Assembly: GCA_009925805.1 (NCBI GenBank)
Contig: RFQF01000046.1
Coordinates: 1-12,882, forward strand
From: Flavobacteriia bacterium
GTDB lineage: Bacteria > Bacteroidota > Bacteroidia > Flavobacteriales_D > Crocinitomicaceae
DNA: 12,882 nucleotides
Direction: 5' to 3'
Shown here: one piece after another, positions 6,005 to 12,882 of the stretch
How positions within the stretch are numbered: the first letter of the stretch is position 1
Layout: each line of letters opens with the position of its first letter
Notes under the pieces: generated by a model
Seen by the model: the letters and a program-made list of their open reading frames with translations, nothing else
What the model was told of the DNA's origin: nothing
The model's database searches: none
Translations under genes and position numbers: made by a program

Positions 6005-7605
6005 AAGGTAGTTAATGGAATGCGGTTAGGATTTCGAAACTGCTCAAGGCTTTTGGAATCACGGTGGTAAATATCAATATAAAATACGAGCCGATCGCGC
6101 AAGGTGGAAACGGTTTGATAACAAACGCTGATCGGAATTTTGATTTTTAATGCGATTACCTGATGTTTTCCTTTATTCACAAGACTATCAATGGTGCTCG
6201 AAGGCATGCTGTTTTCTTCCCTCCCTTGTTGATCATAGGTTAAAAAGTGCTTACCCAGTTCCGTAGGGAATTCACAACGCATACACCCGTGAGAGAAACT
6301 TCGAACAGCTCGGTTAAAAAGCCCTTTTTGGGGGGTGTCGTGCACATAAACACTGTGGCTATTGTTGAATTCAAATTTTATAATTCCTAAACTATTCCAT
6401 CGGCCAGGCGTTTGCACAATGCTGTAACCGTTGGAATTTAGGTTTATTGTATTAACATCTAAGCGGTTGGTGTCCTTGTACCCTCGGATAACGTAATGAT
6501 GCTTTGCAAGGTAGTTCTTATTTTTTCGAACATCCGGCATGATTTCTTTTTTTATAATGCTGGCAGGAACCTTCCAGGAAGGAAAAATTACAATACTGCT
6601 AATTGCTGAACTGAGTTCGGGCGTTTCATTGGAGCGTTTTCCAATCACGATGCGATGCTTCGCTTTGAGGCTATCGTTGGCATAAAAATAAAGACAATAT
6701 TCCGGTAAATTGATGAGCACAAGTCGTCGGAAATCGAGTTTGCTCTGACGAATTTTCTCTAAGCTCAAGGCGGCACGCATCAATTTATGGTGGGTAGATT
6801 CACACAGGGCTTCTACCGTGTAATCATTGATTTCTAAGGTGGAATCCAACCCATTTTGCAGCTTAAAGTTCAATAAGGCTGTTTCAAAAGTTTGAACGGA
6901 GGAGTTTTCTTGTTTCAGATACCCTTTATTTTTTAACACCGATTTAGCCAATTGAGTGCGTTGTGCTTCGTTGCTGTAATCCTTTGTTTTTAGGGTTAGT
7001 GTGTCGTGCGGGTATTTCATGCCGAATGCATATATTTTCTCCGATAAATTTCGAAAGGATGCGTTGTTCATCGGACCCATCGATTGCAACATCGAACCTG
7101 CTTGTTCCAGCGATTGACATTGGGATAACTTCAATAATTGGTCCATGGATGGTTCGGCAAGTTTCGATTTAATCCTACCGCTGGTATCCAGGAACCCATG
7201 CTCACGTATAGCCACCATGCGAGCAAGCATTAGTACTTTTGTCATGTCGGATTCAATCGCATGCATTGTTGTGTTTTTTACGGCAAGATATTCTTGAGGA
7301 ATTCCAAAGGCTAACGATCGATTAAACAACAGGGTGAATATACTATCGCGTTGCGATTTTGAAGAGGCGTCTTCCAGTAAAAAGGGTTGAAAATCTCGGT
7401 TTTTGTAGTATGTACGAAGGATCGTAATATCCTCCTCGGAGAATGCCCGACGCATGAGGGAATCGCTTTCTAAGTATCGTTCTAATTTAACCTCATTCGA
7501 AAGCGACGGATCGTTAAGAAAATTTTTTTCACGTTCCTGTTGACGTCCACAAGAAATTGCGAGGAGGAAGCAGAAAAATAAAAGTAAAGGGTTACGTGAA
7601 ATCAC
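6001..7605 (-). CDS. YcbB/LdtD-type L,D-transpeptidase, probable lipoprotein
   Basis: L,D-transpeptidases make 3-3 cross-links between meso-diaminopimelate residues of peptidoglycan. The 534-residue product carries the YkuD catalytic motif SHGCMRC (Cys441, His439) preceded by YVHDTP (His422), and long stretches that parallel E. coli YcbB (VIGKRSNETPELSSAISSIV, PSWKVPASI, DVRKNKNYL). A peptidoglycan-binding-like helical region lies at about 212-270 (QLAKSVLKNKGYL, NFKLQNGLD), and the ending (FYIDIYHRD) also matches this class. The N-terminus is a signal sequence ending LLAISCG, so Cys19 could be lipidated, though Ala at -3 makes the lipobox imperfect. The start codon is GTG at 7605; an in-frame stop lies six bases upstream, so no longer start exists. 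This is the first gene of a minus-strand run; I found no convincing promoter in the 41 bases before it. Confidence 0.93.
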   Translation of the reverse strand: MISRNPLLLFFCFLLAISCGRQQEREKNFLNDPSLSNEVKLERYLESDSLMRRAFSEEDITILRTYYKNRDFQPFLLEDASSKSQRDSIFTLLFNRSLAFGIPQEYLAVKNTTMHAIESDMTKVLMLARMVAIREHGFLDTSGRIKSKLAEPSMDQLLKLSQCQSLEQAGSMLQSMGPMNNASFRNLSEKIYAFGMKYPHDTLTLKTKDYSNEAQRTQLAKSVLKNKGYLKQENSSVQTFETALLNFKLQNGLDSTLEINDYTVEALCESTHHKLMRAALSLEKIRQSKLDFRRLVLINLPEYCLYFYANDSLKAKHRIVIGKRSNETPELSSAISSIVIFPSWKVPASIIKKEIMPDVRKNKNYLAKHHYVIRGYKDTNRLDVNTINLNSNGYSIVQTPGRWNSLGIIKFEFNNSHSVYVHDTPQKGLFNRAVRSFSHGCMRCEFPTELGKHFLTYDQQGREENSMPSSTIDSLVNKGKHQVIALKIKIPISVCYQTVSTLRDRLVFYIDIYHRDSKSLEQFRNPNRIPLTTL

Positions 7606-7618
7606 ACGCTAATATACT

Positions 7619-7626
7619 TAAATTTG
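7619..7626 (+). promoter_or_regulatory. Possible -7 promoter element (TAAATTTG) for the rhomboid gene
   Basis: TAAATTTG matches the Bacteroidota -7 consensus TAnnTTTG exactly and lies 20 bases before the rhomboid ATG at 7647, inside the 41-base gap between divergent genes. No TTTG or TTG is found at the expected -33 distance, so this is only a weak candidate. Confidence 0.3.
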
Positions 7627-7646
7627 AGAAGCATTACGCGGGCGAT

Positions 7647-8261
7647 ATGGTGATTTCAGTGGTTTATTTGTTAATTCTGTTGGTTACCTTGATTAGCTAT
7701 GAAGGTTTTCGTCGCCAGTACTGGCGAGAGGAGTACTTGTTTAATCCATATGCCATTTCCAATGGCCAGAAATCCTTAGGCGTATTCAGCCATTTTTGGT
7801 TTCATGCCGATTGGCAACATTTAATTTTTAATATGCTGTCCTTGTTCATGCTTGGCAGCGTTTTAGAGTCTTTTTGGATCAGGGATTTTGGCTATGCGGA
7901 AGGTTCCATTTTATTTTTAATTCTCTACCTTTTCGGTGGGGTAGCTTCTACTATTCTTCCGTTTTTCAGGCATCGCTACGATCCAAACTACCGTTCCTTA
8001 GGTGCTTCAGGTGCTGTATCTGCTGTGGTTTTTGCCGCAATTATGTGGTATCCTAAGATGCAGTTAGGGTTGTTGTTTTTTCCCATTCCCATTCCTGCCT
8101 ATATATTTGGACCCCTCTATTTAGCCTTTGAATACTATGCGATGCGTCGGGGAAATACACAAATTGCGAACGACGGACACATCAGTGGAGCTTTATTCGG
8201 GATACTGTTTGTGCTCCTTTTGGAACCTTCTAAGTTGGGTGAGTTTTTAAATAATTTTTGA
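7647..8261 (+). CDS. Rhomboid-family intramembrane serine protease
   Basis: Rhomboids cut transmembrane proteins within the bilayer using a Ser-His dyad. The 204-residue product has about six hydrophobic segments, starting at once with MVISVVYLLILLVTLI. It shows HADWQHLIFNML (His58, Asn62 region), the GASGA motif with the catalytic Ser121, and NDGHISGALFG with the catalytic His178, so the active site is complete. Size fits the basic six-helix bacterial form, with no extra soluble domain. I chose the ATG at 7647; an ATG at 7557 is in frame but would overlap the divergent L,D-transpeptidase gene and add a non-hydrophobic leader. The stop is one base before the next gene, so the two are probably co-transcribed. 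The substrate is unknown. Confidence 0.92.
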   Translation: MVISVVYLLILLVTLISYEGFRRQYWREEYLFNPYAISNGQKSLGVFSHFWFHADWQHLIFNMLSLFMLGSVLESFWIRDFGYAEGSILFLILYLFGGVASTILPFFRHRYDPNYRSLGASGAVSAVVFAAIMWYPKMQLGLLFFPIPIPAYIFGPLYLAFEYYAMRRGNTQIANDGHISGALFGILFVLLLEPSKLGEFLNNF

Positions 8262-8262
8262 C

Positions 8263-9120
8263 ATGCTTTACGTCAACAACAACGGCAAAGTTCTTCCCAG
8301 AGAATCCTACAACCTGCAAGCCGGGAGTCGTGCCTTCCTTTACGGAGACGGTGTTTTTGAGAGTATCCGGATTTTTGGTGGAAAACCCATTAACCTCGAC
8401 ATTCATTTTAAACGGTTGTTCAAAGGTGCTGAAGCACTTTGCATAACGATCCCAGACTACTTACATGGTGAATTTTTGACCGAAAAAATGCTTGAGTTAA
8501 TTGCATTATCTCAAATTACAACGGGAGGGCGTTGCCGCGTTAGCGTGGATCGAACAGCCGGTGGAACCTATCGGCCAGAGAAAAACGACGCTGTTTTTTT
8601 TATCGAAGTGATGCCTTTGGAGGAAAATGAATTTATCCTGAATTACAAAGGATTGGAAGTGGACATTTACAAGCCTTTGAAGTTAACCAAGACGTTTCTT
8701 TCTCCATTTAAAACGAAAAATGGGTTGGTGAAGGTCATGGCTGCCGTGCATGCTGCAGAGCAAGGACTCGATGATTTTTTACTTACCAACGAACAAGGGA
8801 ACATTATTGAATCGAGTAACAGTAATCTGTTTATTGTGAGCAATGGAGTACTCTACACGCCCGGATTAGAAGAAGGGTGCATTGGTGGAACCATGCGCAT
8901 GTTGGTCATTAACATCGCTGTTCAAAATAACATTCGCGTTTATGAATGCCCAATACTCCCCCATAATTTACTTTCTGCGGATGAGATTTTCCTCACCAAT
9001 GCCATTTCGGGAATTCGTTGGGTAGGGGGATATCGTACAAAACGCTACATGAATGTCACCTCCCGACGGTTAATGATGCTGTTGAATGCCTATTGGAATA
9101 AGGAACTTGGCTTGGGGTAG
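8263..9120 (+). CDS. Class IV aminotransferase-fold PLP enzyme (aminodeoxychorismate lyase / branched-chain aminotransferase type)
   Basis: The 285-residue product is a fold-type IV PLP enzyme. It has the N-terminal core AFLYGDGVFESIRIFGG (24-40) with HFKRLFKGAEAL, a likely PLP-binding lysine at Lys150 in SPFKTKNGLVKVMAA, the cofactor-contacting Glu183 in NIIESSNSNLF, and the second-half motifs PGLEEGCIGGTMR and DEIFLTNAISGIRWV. The K-x-x-N arrangement resembles PabC, which makes 4-aminobenzoate for folate, more than the GGNY type of branched-chain aminotransferases, but sequence alone does not settle whether it is lyase, branched-chain or D-amino-acid aminotransferase. It starts one base after the rhomboid stop. 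Its TAG is directly followed by the end of the opposite-strand KdsC-like gene, with no room for a terminator between them. Confidence 0.9.
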   Translation: MLYVNNNGKVLPRESYNLQAGSRAFLYGDGVFESIRIFGGKPINLDIHFKRLFKGAEALCITIPDYLHGEFLTEKMLELIALSQITTGGRCRVSVDRTAGGTYRPEKNDAVFFIEVMPLEENEFILNYKGLEVDIYKPLKLTKTFLSPFKTKNGLVKVMAAVHAAEQGLDDFLLTNEQGNIIESSNSNLFIVSNGVLYTPGLEEGCIGGTMRMLVINIAVQNNIRVYECPILPHNLLSADEIFLTNAISGIRWVGGYRTKRYMNVTSRRLMMLLNAYWNKELGLG

Positions 9121-9636
9121 TTACCAATAATAGGCTTCCTCTAACATCCAGCGATCTTGAACCCTTAAAGTTTGTTCAATCACATCTCGAACGGCCCCTT
9201 TTCCCCCGCAACAGGGCGAAACATAGGCCGCGGCTAAGCGAGTATCCAGGCTTGCGTCGTGGGGAGCCGTAGCTAAGCCAACCGCGCGCATCACGGGAAT
9301 ATCCGGGATGTCATCTCCCATATACAAACACGCTAAAGGATCGAGGTCATATTTTTGCTGCAAGGAATTGAACACTTCCAGTTTGTTGTTCGAACGCAAA
9401 TGCACTTCGGTTACACCAAGCGCCTCGTAGGCTATTTTGACTTGATGTGAGGTTCCGCCGGTGATTAAAAAAACCTTGAACCCAACCTTGCATGCGTATT
9501 GTAGCGCGTAGCTGTCACGAGAATGTACCGTGCGCACGTAATCAGAACCATCCAACATCACCGTTCCGTCGGTTAATACACCATCGACATCGAAGATAAA
9601 ATTCCGGATGGACTTTAGTTTGATTTTATAATTCAT
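9121..9636 (-). CDS. kdsC: KdsC-like HAD phosphatase (3-deoxy-D-manno-octulosonate 8-phosphate phosphatase type)
   Basis: KdsC removes phosphate from KDO 8-phosphate to give KDO for lipopolysaccharide. The 171-residue product is a cap-less HAD enzyme of the right length: motif I FDVDGVLTDG (nucleophile Asp16, general acid Asp18), motif II LITGG (57-61), a motif III Lys in SNNK (Lys85), and motif IV MGDDIPDIPVM (Asp108, Asp109), which is characteristic of KdsC. The tail GGKGAVRDVIE is the conserved C-terminal segment that closes the active site of a neighbouring subunit in the KdsC tetramer. The position usually occupied by QG before the motif III lysine reads RS here, so a related sugar phosphate is possible. 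I chose the ATG at 9636 (11-base overlap with the upstream gene); an ATG at 9660 would add eight residues. Confidence 0.92.
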   Translation of the reverse strand: MNYKIKLKSIRNFIFDVDGVLTDGTVMLDGSDYVRTVHSRDSYALQYACKVGFKVFLITGGTSHQVKIAYEALGVTEVHLRSNNKLEVFNSLQQKYDLDPLACLYMGDDIPDIPVMRAVGLATAPHDASLDTRLAAAYVSPCCGGKGAVRDVIEQTLRVQDRWMLEEAYYW

Positions 9637-10363
9637 GATATTTTTTACGAATTTGTTCACTCATAAGTTGGTAGATGCCTAAAAGATGCGGCGAATGTTC
9701 GCTTATCCGTTGCTCCTGATCTTGGATCATATCTTGGTCGTTTCTACGTGCGGGACCGGTTTGCAGATCCCCGTTTGATAGGGCATTCTTGAGGGTTTGT
9801 TGCAACAGCGGAGTGAACAGGGTAACATCGAGGGAGGGGGGCACCATCTGAAGTCCCTCCTTGAATAAGTAATATCCAAAATTATTCAACATCACAGCTG
9901 CCATATGGCACATGCGTCGCTCCTCAGAGGAAACGATATGGGCATTTGTCCCAAGACGTTCTATGAATTCCCTGCCCAAATCTTGAAAAGCCGAGGGAAC
10001 ATCCAACAAAAAGGGAATTTGTTCGATTTCGGGCAAACAAGCTCGATGAATGCTCTGTAAAGGGTACAAATATCCGACGTTTTCTAATGCACTTTGATGG
10101 AATCCCGCACAAATGAAAATGGGGATATTTGGAGGCAGTGTCGCAACTACGGAGTCAATGCGGTCGTTTTGAACGGTCACCAGAAAAAAATCTACCGGAC
10201 TTTGTGCGTCAAGCTTGAAAGCCCCATGAATCTTGCAGAAATCTTCCGTTTTTTCGACGGTGGATCCTTGAACGAACAGACCGTGCTGATCGTTTTTTTG
10301 GATTTCACGCGCGAAAAGGGTAGCCAAATTTCCTGTTCCTAGCAGGCCTACATTCCATGACAT
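9626..10363 (-). CDS. Rossmann-fold and DUF2520 domain protein
   Basis: The 245-residue product starts with a nucleotide-binding motif (VGLLGTGNLA, residues 5-14) and follows the layout of ProC/F420-dependent-oxidoreductase-like proteins with a C-terminal DUF2520 helical domain (HMAAVMLNNFGYYLF at 153-167 and the hallmark QTGPARRND at 201-209). Proteins of this type probably bind NAD(P), but no reaction is established. DUF2520 and KdsC-like genes are, from memory, often neighbours in Bacteroidota, which hints at a link but does not prove one. The ATG at 10363 sits inside the last codons of secA (16-base overlap in another frame) and is preceded by an A-rich stretch, typical of Bacteroidota starts. 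The end overlaps the KdsC-like start by 11 bases. Confidence 0.9.
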   Translation of the reverse strand: MSWNVGLLGTGNLATLFAREIQKNDQHGLFVQGSTVEKTEDFCKIHGAFKLDAQSPVDFFLVTVQNDRIDSVVATLPPNIPIFICAGFHQSALENVGYLYPLQSIHRACLPEIEQIPFLLDVPSAFQDLGREFIERLGTNAHIVSSEERRMCHMAAVMLNNFGYYLFKEGLQMVPPSLDVTLFTPLLQQTLKNALSNGDLQTGPARRNDQDMIQDQEQRISEHSPHLLGIYQLMSEQIRKKYHEL

Positions 10364-12882
10364 TTTTTGAATTTTTTACCGCTTCCGCAAGGGCAGGGGT
10401 CATTACGGTTGATTTTGGGTTCAACCACAATGGGACTTCGCTTTTCTGCGGGTGGGGGAGGCATCCCTGCGCCTGAGGAACTGCTTTGCTGAAATCTTGG
10501 GGGTAGTCCGGAGGTTGTACTGCTGGTTGAAGCCTTGGCATAGTTTCGCTGCGTAGCTTCACTGTTGGTTTGCCGCATACTTTGGTCGCCCGGGATGTCC
10601 AAATTCATCAATAATTCAACCGCTTCTTGATTGATTCGTGAAATCATGTTTTCGAATAAACTGTACGCTTCAAGTTTGTAGATTACTAATGGATCTTTTT
10701 GCTCATAGGTAGCATTGTTTACAGCGCTTCGTAAGTCGTCCATTTCCCGAAGGTGCTCTTTCCATTCGTTATCGATAATCCCGAGGAGGATATGTTTTTC
10801 GAATTGTTTCGAAATAAGTTTTCCTTTACTTTCATAGGCTTCTTGAAGATTAACAATCAACTGAACTTCCCGCTTGCCGTCGGACAATGGGAAAACGATG
10901 TTCTTGTAGCGGTCGGACATGGTTTCATATACTTCCTTGATTTGTGGCATGGTCCGTTGAACGATTTTTTCCTGTTTTCGTTGATATTGCGTCAACATGG
11001 ATTCATACACCGTTTGCGTAAGTTGGTCCACCTCAGAACTGTTGAATTGTTCTTCCTTAATAGGACTCACAATGCCCAAAAGTCGAAGCAACTCCATTTC
11101 GAATTCATGGAAGGAAGTGTTTTTGGTGCGCTCCACCGTTTGCCGGCTTAGGTCATAAAACATGTTGTCGACATCAATGTCTAAGCGATCTCCCATTAAA
11201 GCATTTTTGCGCAATTTGTAGATTTTTTTCCGTTGCGCGTTCATTACGTCATCGTATTCTAACAGGCGTTTACGCATGCCGAAATTATTTTCTTCCACTT
11301 TTTTCTGAGCTCGTTCGATGGACTTAGAGACCATACTATGGGTAATAACTTCTCCTTCTTTCAGTCCCATTCGGTCCATGATTTTTGCGATTCGCTCTGA
11401 ACCGAATTTGCGCATGAGGTCGTCTTCTAAGGAAACAAAAAACTGCGATGTTCCGGGGTCACCTTGCCTTCCTGAACGACCACGTAACTGCCGATCCACG
11501 CGCCGAGAGTCATGCCGTTCGGTTCCCACAATCGCTAATCCACCAGCTTCCTTTACGCCTTCGCCTAATTTAATATCGGTTCCCCGACCTGCCATGTTTG
11601 TGGCAATGGTAACAGCGCCGGATTTCCCGGCATTCGCAACAATTTCGGCTTCTTTTTGGTGATACTTTGCGTTAAGTACTTGATGGGGAATTTTCCTGAA
11701 TTGAAGCATTTTACTGAGCAATTCAGAGATTTCAACGGTCGTAGTTCCTACGAGAACAGGTCTTCCCTCGCTCACCAATTTAGCCACTTCATCGATGACC
11801 GCCCCAAATTTTTCACGGGCCGTTTTGTATACCATATCGTTCTCGTCTTTACGAATAACCTTCCGGTGGGTGGGTATCAACACCACATCCAATGCATAAA
11901 TATCGAAGAACTCTTTAGCTTCGGTTTCTGCGGTTCCGGTCATACCGGCTAGTTTGTGGTACATTCGGAAATAATTCTGCAGCGTAATGGTGGCATAGGT
12001 TTGTGTGGCTGCTTCAATTGTCACATTTTCTTTAGCCTCAATTGCTTGGTGAAGTCCATCGGAATATCTTCGTCCCTCCAGGATTCGTCCGGTAGACTCA
12101 TCCACAATTTTCACTTTTCCCTCCAATATCACATATTCTACTTCTTTTTCAAAAAGCGTGTAGGCCTTGAGCAACTGGTTCACGGAATGGATGCGTTCGG
12201 ATTTGATGGAATAATCGCGCACTAAGGCATCTTTTTTCTCGATGAACAGGTCCTCGCTCAACCCTTGTTCTTGAAGTTTTACGAGCTCCGCACCAATGTC
12301 CGGCATGATGAAGAAATCGTTGTCATCGTTTCCTGAAATTAAATCAATGCCTTTTGAAGTAAGTTCAATGGAATTGTTTTTTTCATCGATCACAAAGAAC
12401 AATTCTTGATCAATGACTTTCATGTTTTTGCCCTGTTCTTGGAGGTAGTAATTCTCGGTTTTCTGCAAGTGAACTTTGACCCCTGGTTCGGAAAGGAATT
12501 TAATCAAGGCCTTATTTTTTGGCAATCCTCGGTGAGCTCGAAGTAAGGCAATACCCCCTTCATCGAGCATGGTTTTTTCTGCCTTTTTATCGTTTTGCAA
12601 TTCATTGAGCACAACCAAATTCTTTTTAGCCTCCAACAGGAATTTCTGAACAACCTCTTTTTGTGCGTTCACGATGCGTTCGACCCGAGGTTTTAATGCC
12701 TGAAACTCTTGTTCGCCTCGGTGTTCCGTGGGACCAGAAATGATCAAAGGAGTTCGGGCGTCATCGATAAGCACTGAATCCACCTCATCCACAATGGCAA
12801 AGTGGTGTTTTCGTTGTACCATCTCGCTGGGATGACCAACCATATTATCCCGTAAATAATCGAACCCGAATTCATTGTTGGT
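10348..12882 (-). CDS. secA: Preprotein translocase ATPase SecA (5' end outside window)
   Basis: SecA drives preproteins through SecYEG by ATP hydrolysis. The visible 844 residues begin at TNNEFGFDYLRDNM and contain the DEAD-type Walker B motif DEVD (about residue 32), DDARTPLIISGP, DESTGRILEGRRYSDGLHQA, LAGMTGTA, TNMAGRGTD, TERHDSRR and RQLRGRSGRQGD, the helical scaffold and wing region (FGMRKRLLEYDDVMN, WKEHLREMDDLR), a Ser/Pro-rich linker, and the C-terminal zinc motif CPCGSGKKFKKCHG. Compared with E. coli SecA as remembered, the preprotein-binding region carries roughly 75 extra residues (after LIISGP), while the variable insertion after the GTDI motif is missing. Both traits fit Bacteroidota SecA. 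The nucleotide-binding N-terminus lies beyond the right edge. Only Met follows the zinc motif, and the last codons overlap the DUF2520 start. Confidence 0.97.
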   Translation of the reverse strand, partial: TNNEFGFDYLRDNMVGHPSEMVQRKHHFAIVDEVDSVLIDDARTPLIISGPTEHRGEQEFQALKPRVERIVNAQKEVVQKFLLEAKKNLVVLNELQNDKKAEKTMLDEGGIALLRAHRGLPKNKALIKFLSEPGVKVHLQKTENYYLQEQGKNMKVIDQELFFVIDEKNNSIELTSKGIDLISGNDDNDFFIMPDIGAELVKLQEQGLSEDLFIEKKDALVRDYSIKSERIHSVNQLLKAYTLFEKEVEYVILEGKVKIVDESTGRILEGRRYSDGLHQAIEAKENVTIEAATQTYATITLQNYFRMYHKLAGMTGTAETEAKEFFDIYALDVVLIPTHRKVIRKDENDMVYKTAREKFGAVIDEVAKLVSEGRPVLVGTTTVEISELLSKMLQFRKIPHQVLNAKYHQKEAEIVANAGKSGAVTIATNMAGRGTDIKLGEGVKEAGGLAIVGTERHDSRRVDRQLRGRSGRQGDPGTSQFFVSLEDDLMRKFGSERIAKIMDRMGLKEGEVITHSMVSKSIERAQKKVEENNFGMRKRLLEYDDVMNAQRKKIYKLRKNALMGDRLDIDVDNMFYDLSRQTVERTKNTSFHEFEMELLRLLGIVSPIKEEQFNSSEVDQLTQTVYESMLTQYQRKQEKIVQRTMPQIKEVYETMSDRYKNIVFPLSDGKREVQLIVNLQEAYESKGKLISKQFEKHILLGIIDNEWKEHLREMDDLRSAVNNATYEQKDPLVIYKLEAYSLFENMISRINQEAVELLMNLDIPGDQSMRQTNSEATQRNYAKASTSSTTSGLPPRFQQSSSSGAGMPPPPAEKRSPIVVEPKINRNDPCPCGSGKKFKKCHGM

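Noticed and set aside
7609..7616. TATATTAG on the minus strand as the promoter of the L,D-transpeptidase operon
   Set aside because: It has one mismatch to TAnnTTTG and lies only three bases from the GTG, too close for a normal start site.
9090..9140. Short inverted repeats (TATTGG/CCAATA, AGGAA/TTCCT) spanning the convergent junction, as a bidirectional terminator
   Set aside because: The stems are short, interrupted and not followed by T-rich tails on either strand.
1..12882. Search for CRISPR arrays, insertion sequences, phage genes, toxin-antitoxin pairs or defence systems
   Set aside because: No regularly spaced repeats, transposase or integrase motifs, or small paired orphan genes were seen; the window is compact housekeeping DNA.

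Overview
The window looks like chromosomal housekeeping DNA from a member of Bacteroidota, probably Flavobacteriales. The grounds are: protein sequences that read like that group (a SecA with a long insertion in the preprotein-crosslinking region, a long RluA-type pseudouridine synthase with a coiled-coil N-terminus, a DUF2520 protein paired with a KdsC-like phosphatase); no clear Shine-Dalgarno sequences but A-rich stretches before starts; and two matches to the Bacteroidota promoter element TAnnTTTG. No tools were run, so the lineage is inference. The DNA is almost fully coding. I saw no insertion sequence, phage gene, CRISPR array or other sign of transfer.

Layout. (1) Positions 1-320, minus strand: the N-terminal part of a PaaY/gamma-carbonic-anhydrase-like hexapeptide protein that runs off the left edge. 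(2) 329-364: a likely intrinsic terminator. (3) 368-442: tRNA-Val(GAC), minus strand, starting at the very next base after the stop codon of the gene before it. (4) 443-1699: an inner-membrane-anchored protein with a possible lysozyme/transglycosylase-like domain, probably sharing a transcript with the tRNA from a promoter at about 1711-1738. (5) 1761-7605, minus strand: a tightly packed run transcribed in the order L,D-transpeptidase, rpe, exported hypothetical protein, CvfB-like S1 protein, RluA-type pseudouridine synthase. Several junctions overlap by a few bases. (6) 7647-9120, plus strand: a rhomboid protease and a class IV aminotransferase/lyase separated by one base. (7) 9121-12882, minus strand: secA (5' end outside the window), a DUF2520 dehydrogenase-like protein and a KdsC-like phosphatase, each overlapping the next.

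How the genes fit together. The shared theme is cell envelope plus core metabolism: peptidoglycan cross-linking (L,D-transpeptidase, perhaps the 418-residue protein), protein export (SecA), membrane proteolysis (rhomboid) and lipopolysaccharide sugar synthesis (KdsC). These sit beside translation and RNA genes (tRNA-Val, CvfB-like protein, pseudouridine synthase) and pentose phosphate metabolism (Rpe). No clearly new multi-gene system is visible. The items most worth a second look are the tRNA abutting a stop codon, the two unrecognised proteins (443-1699 and 4230-5321), the unexplained N-terminal module of the pseudouridine synthase, and the secA/DUF2520 overlap that contains the codons of the last zinc ligands of SecA.
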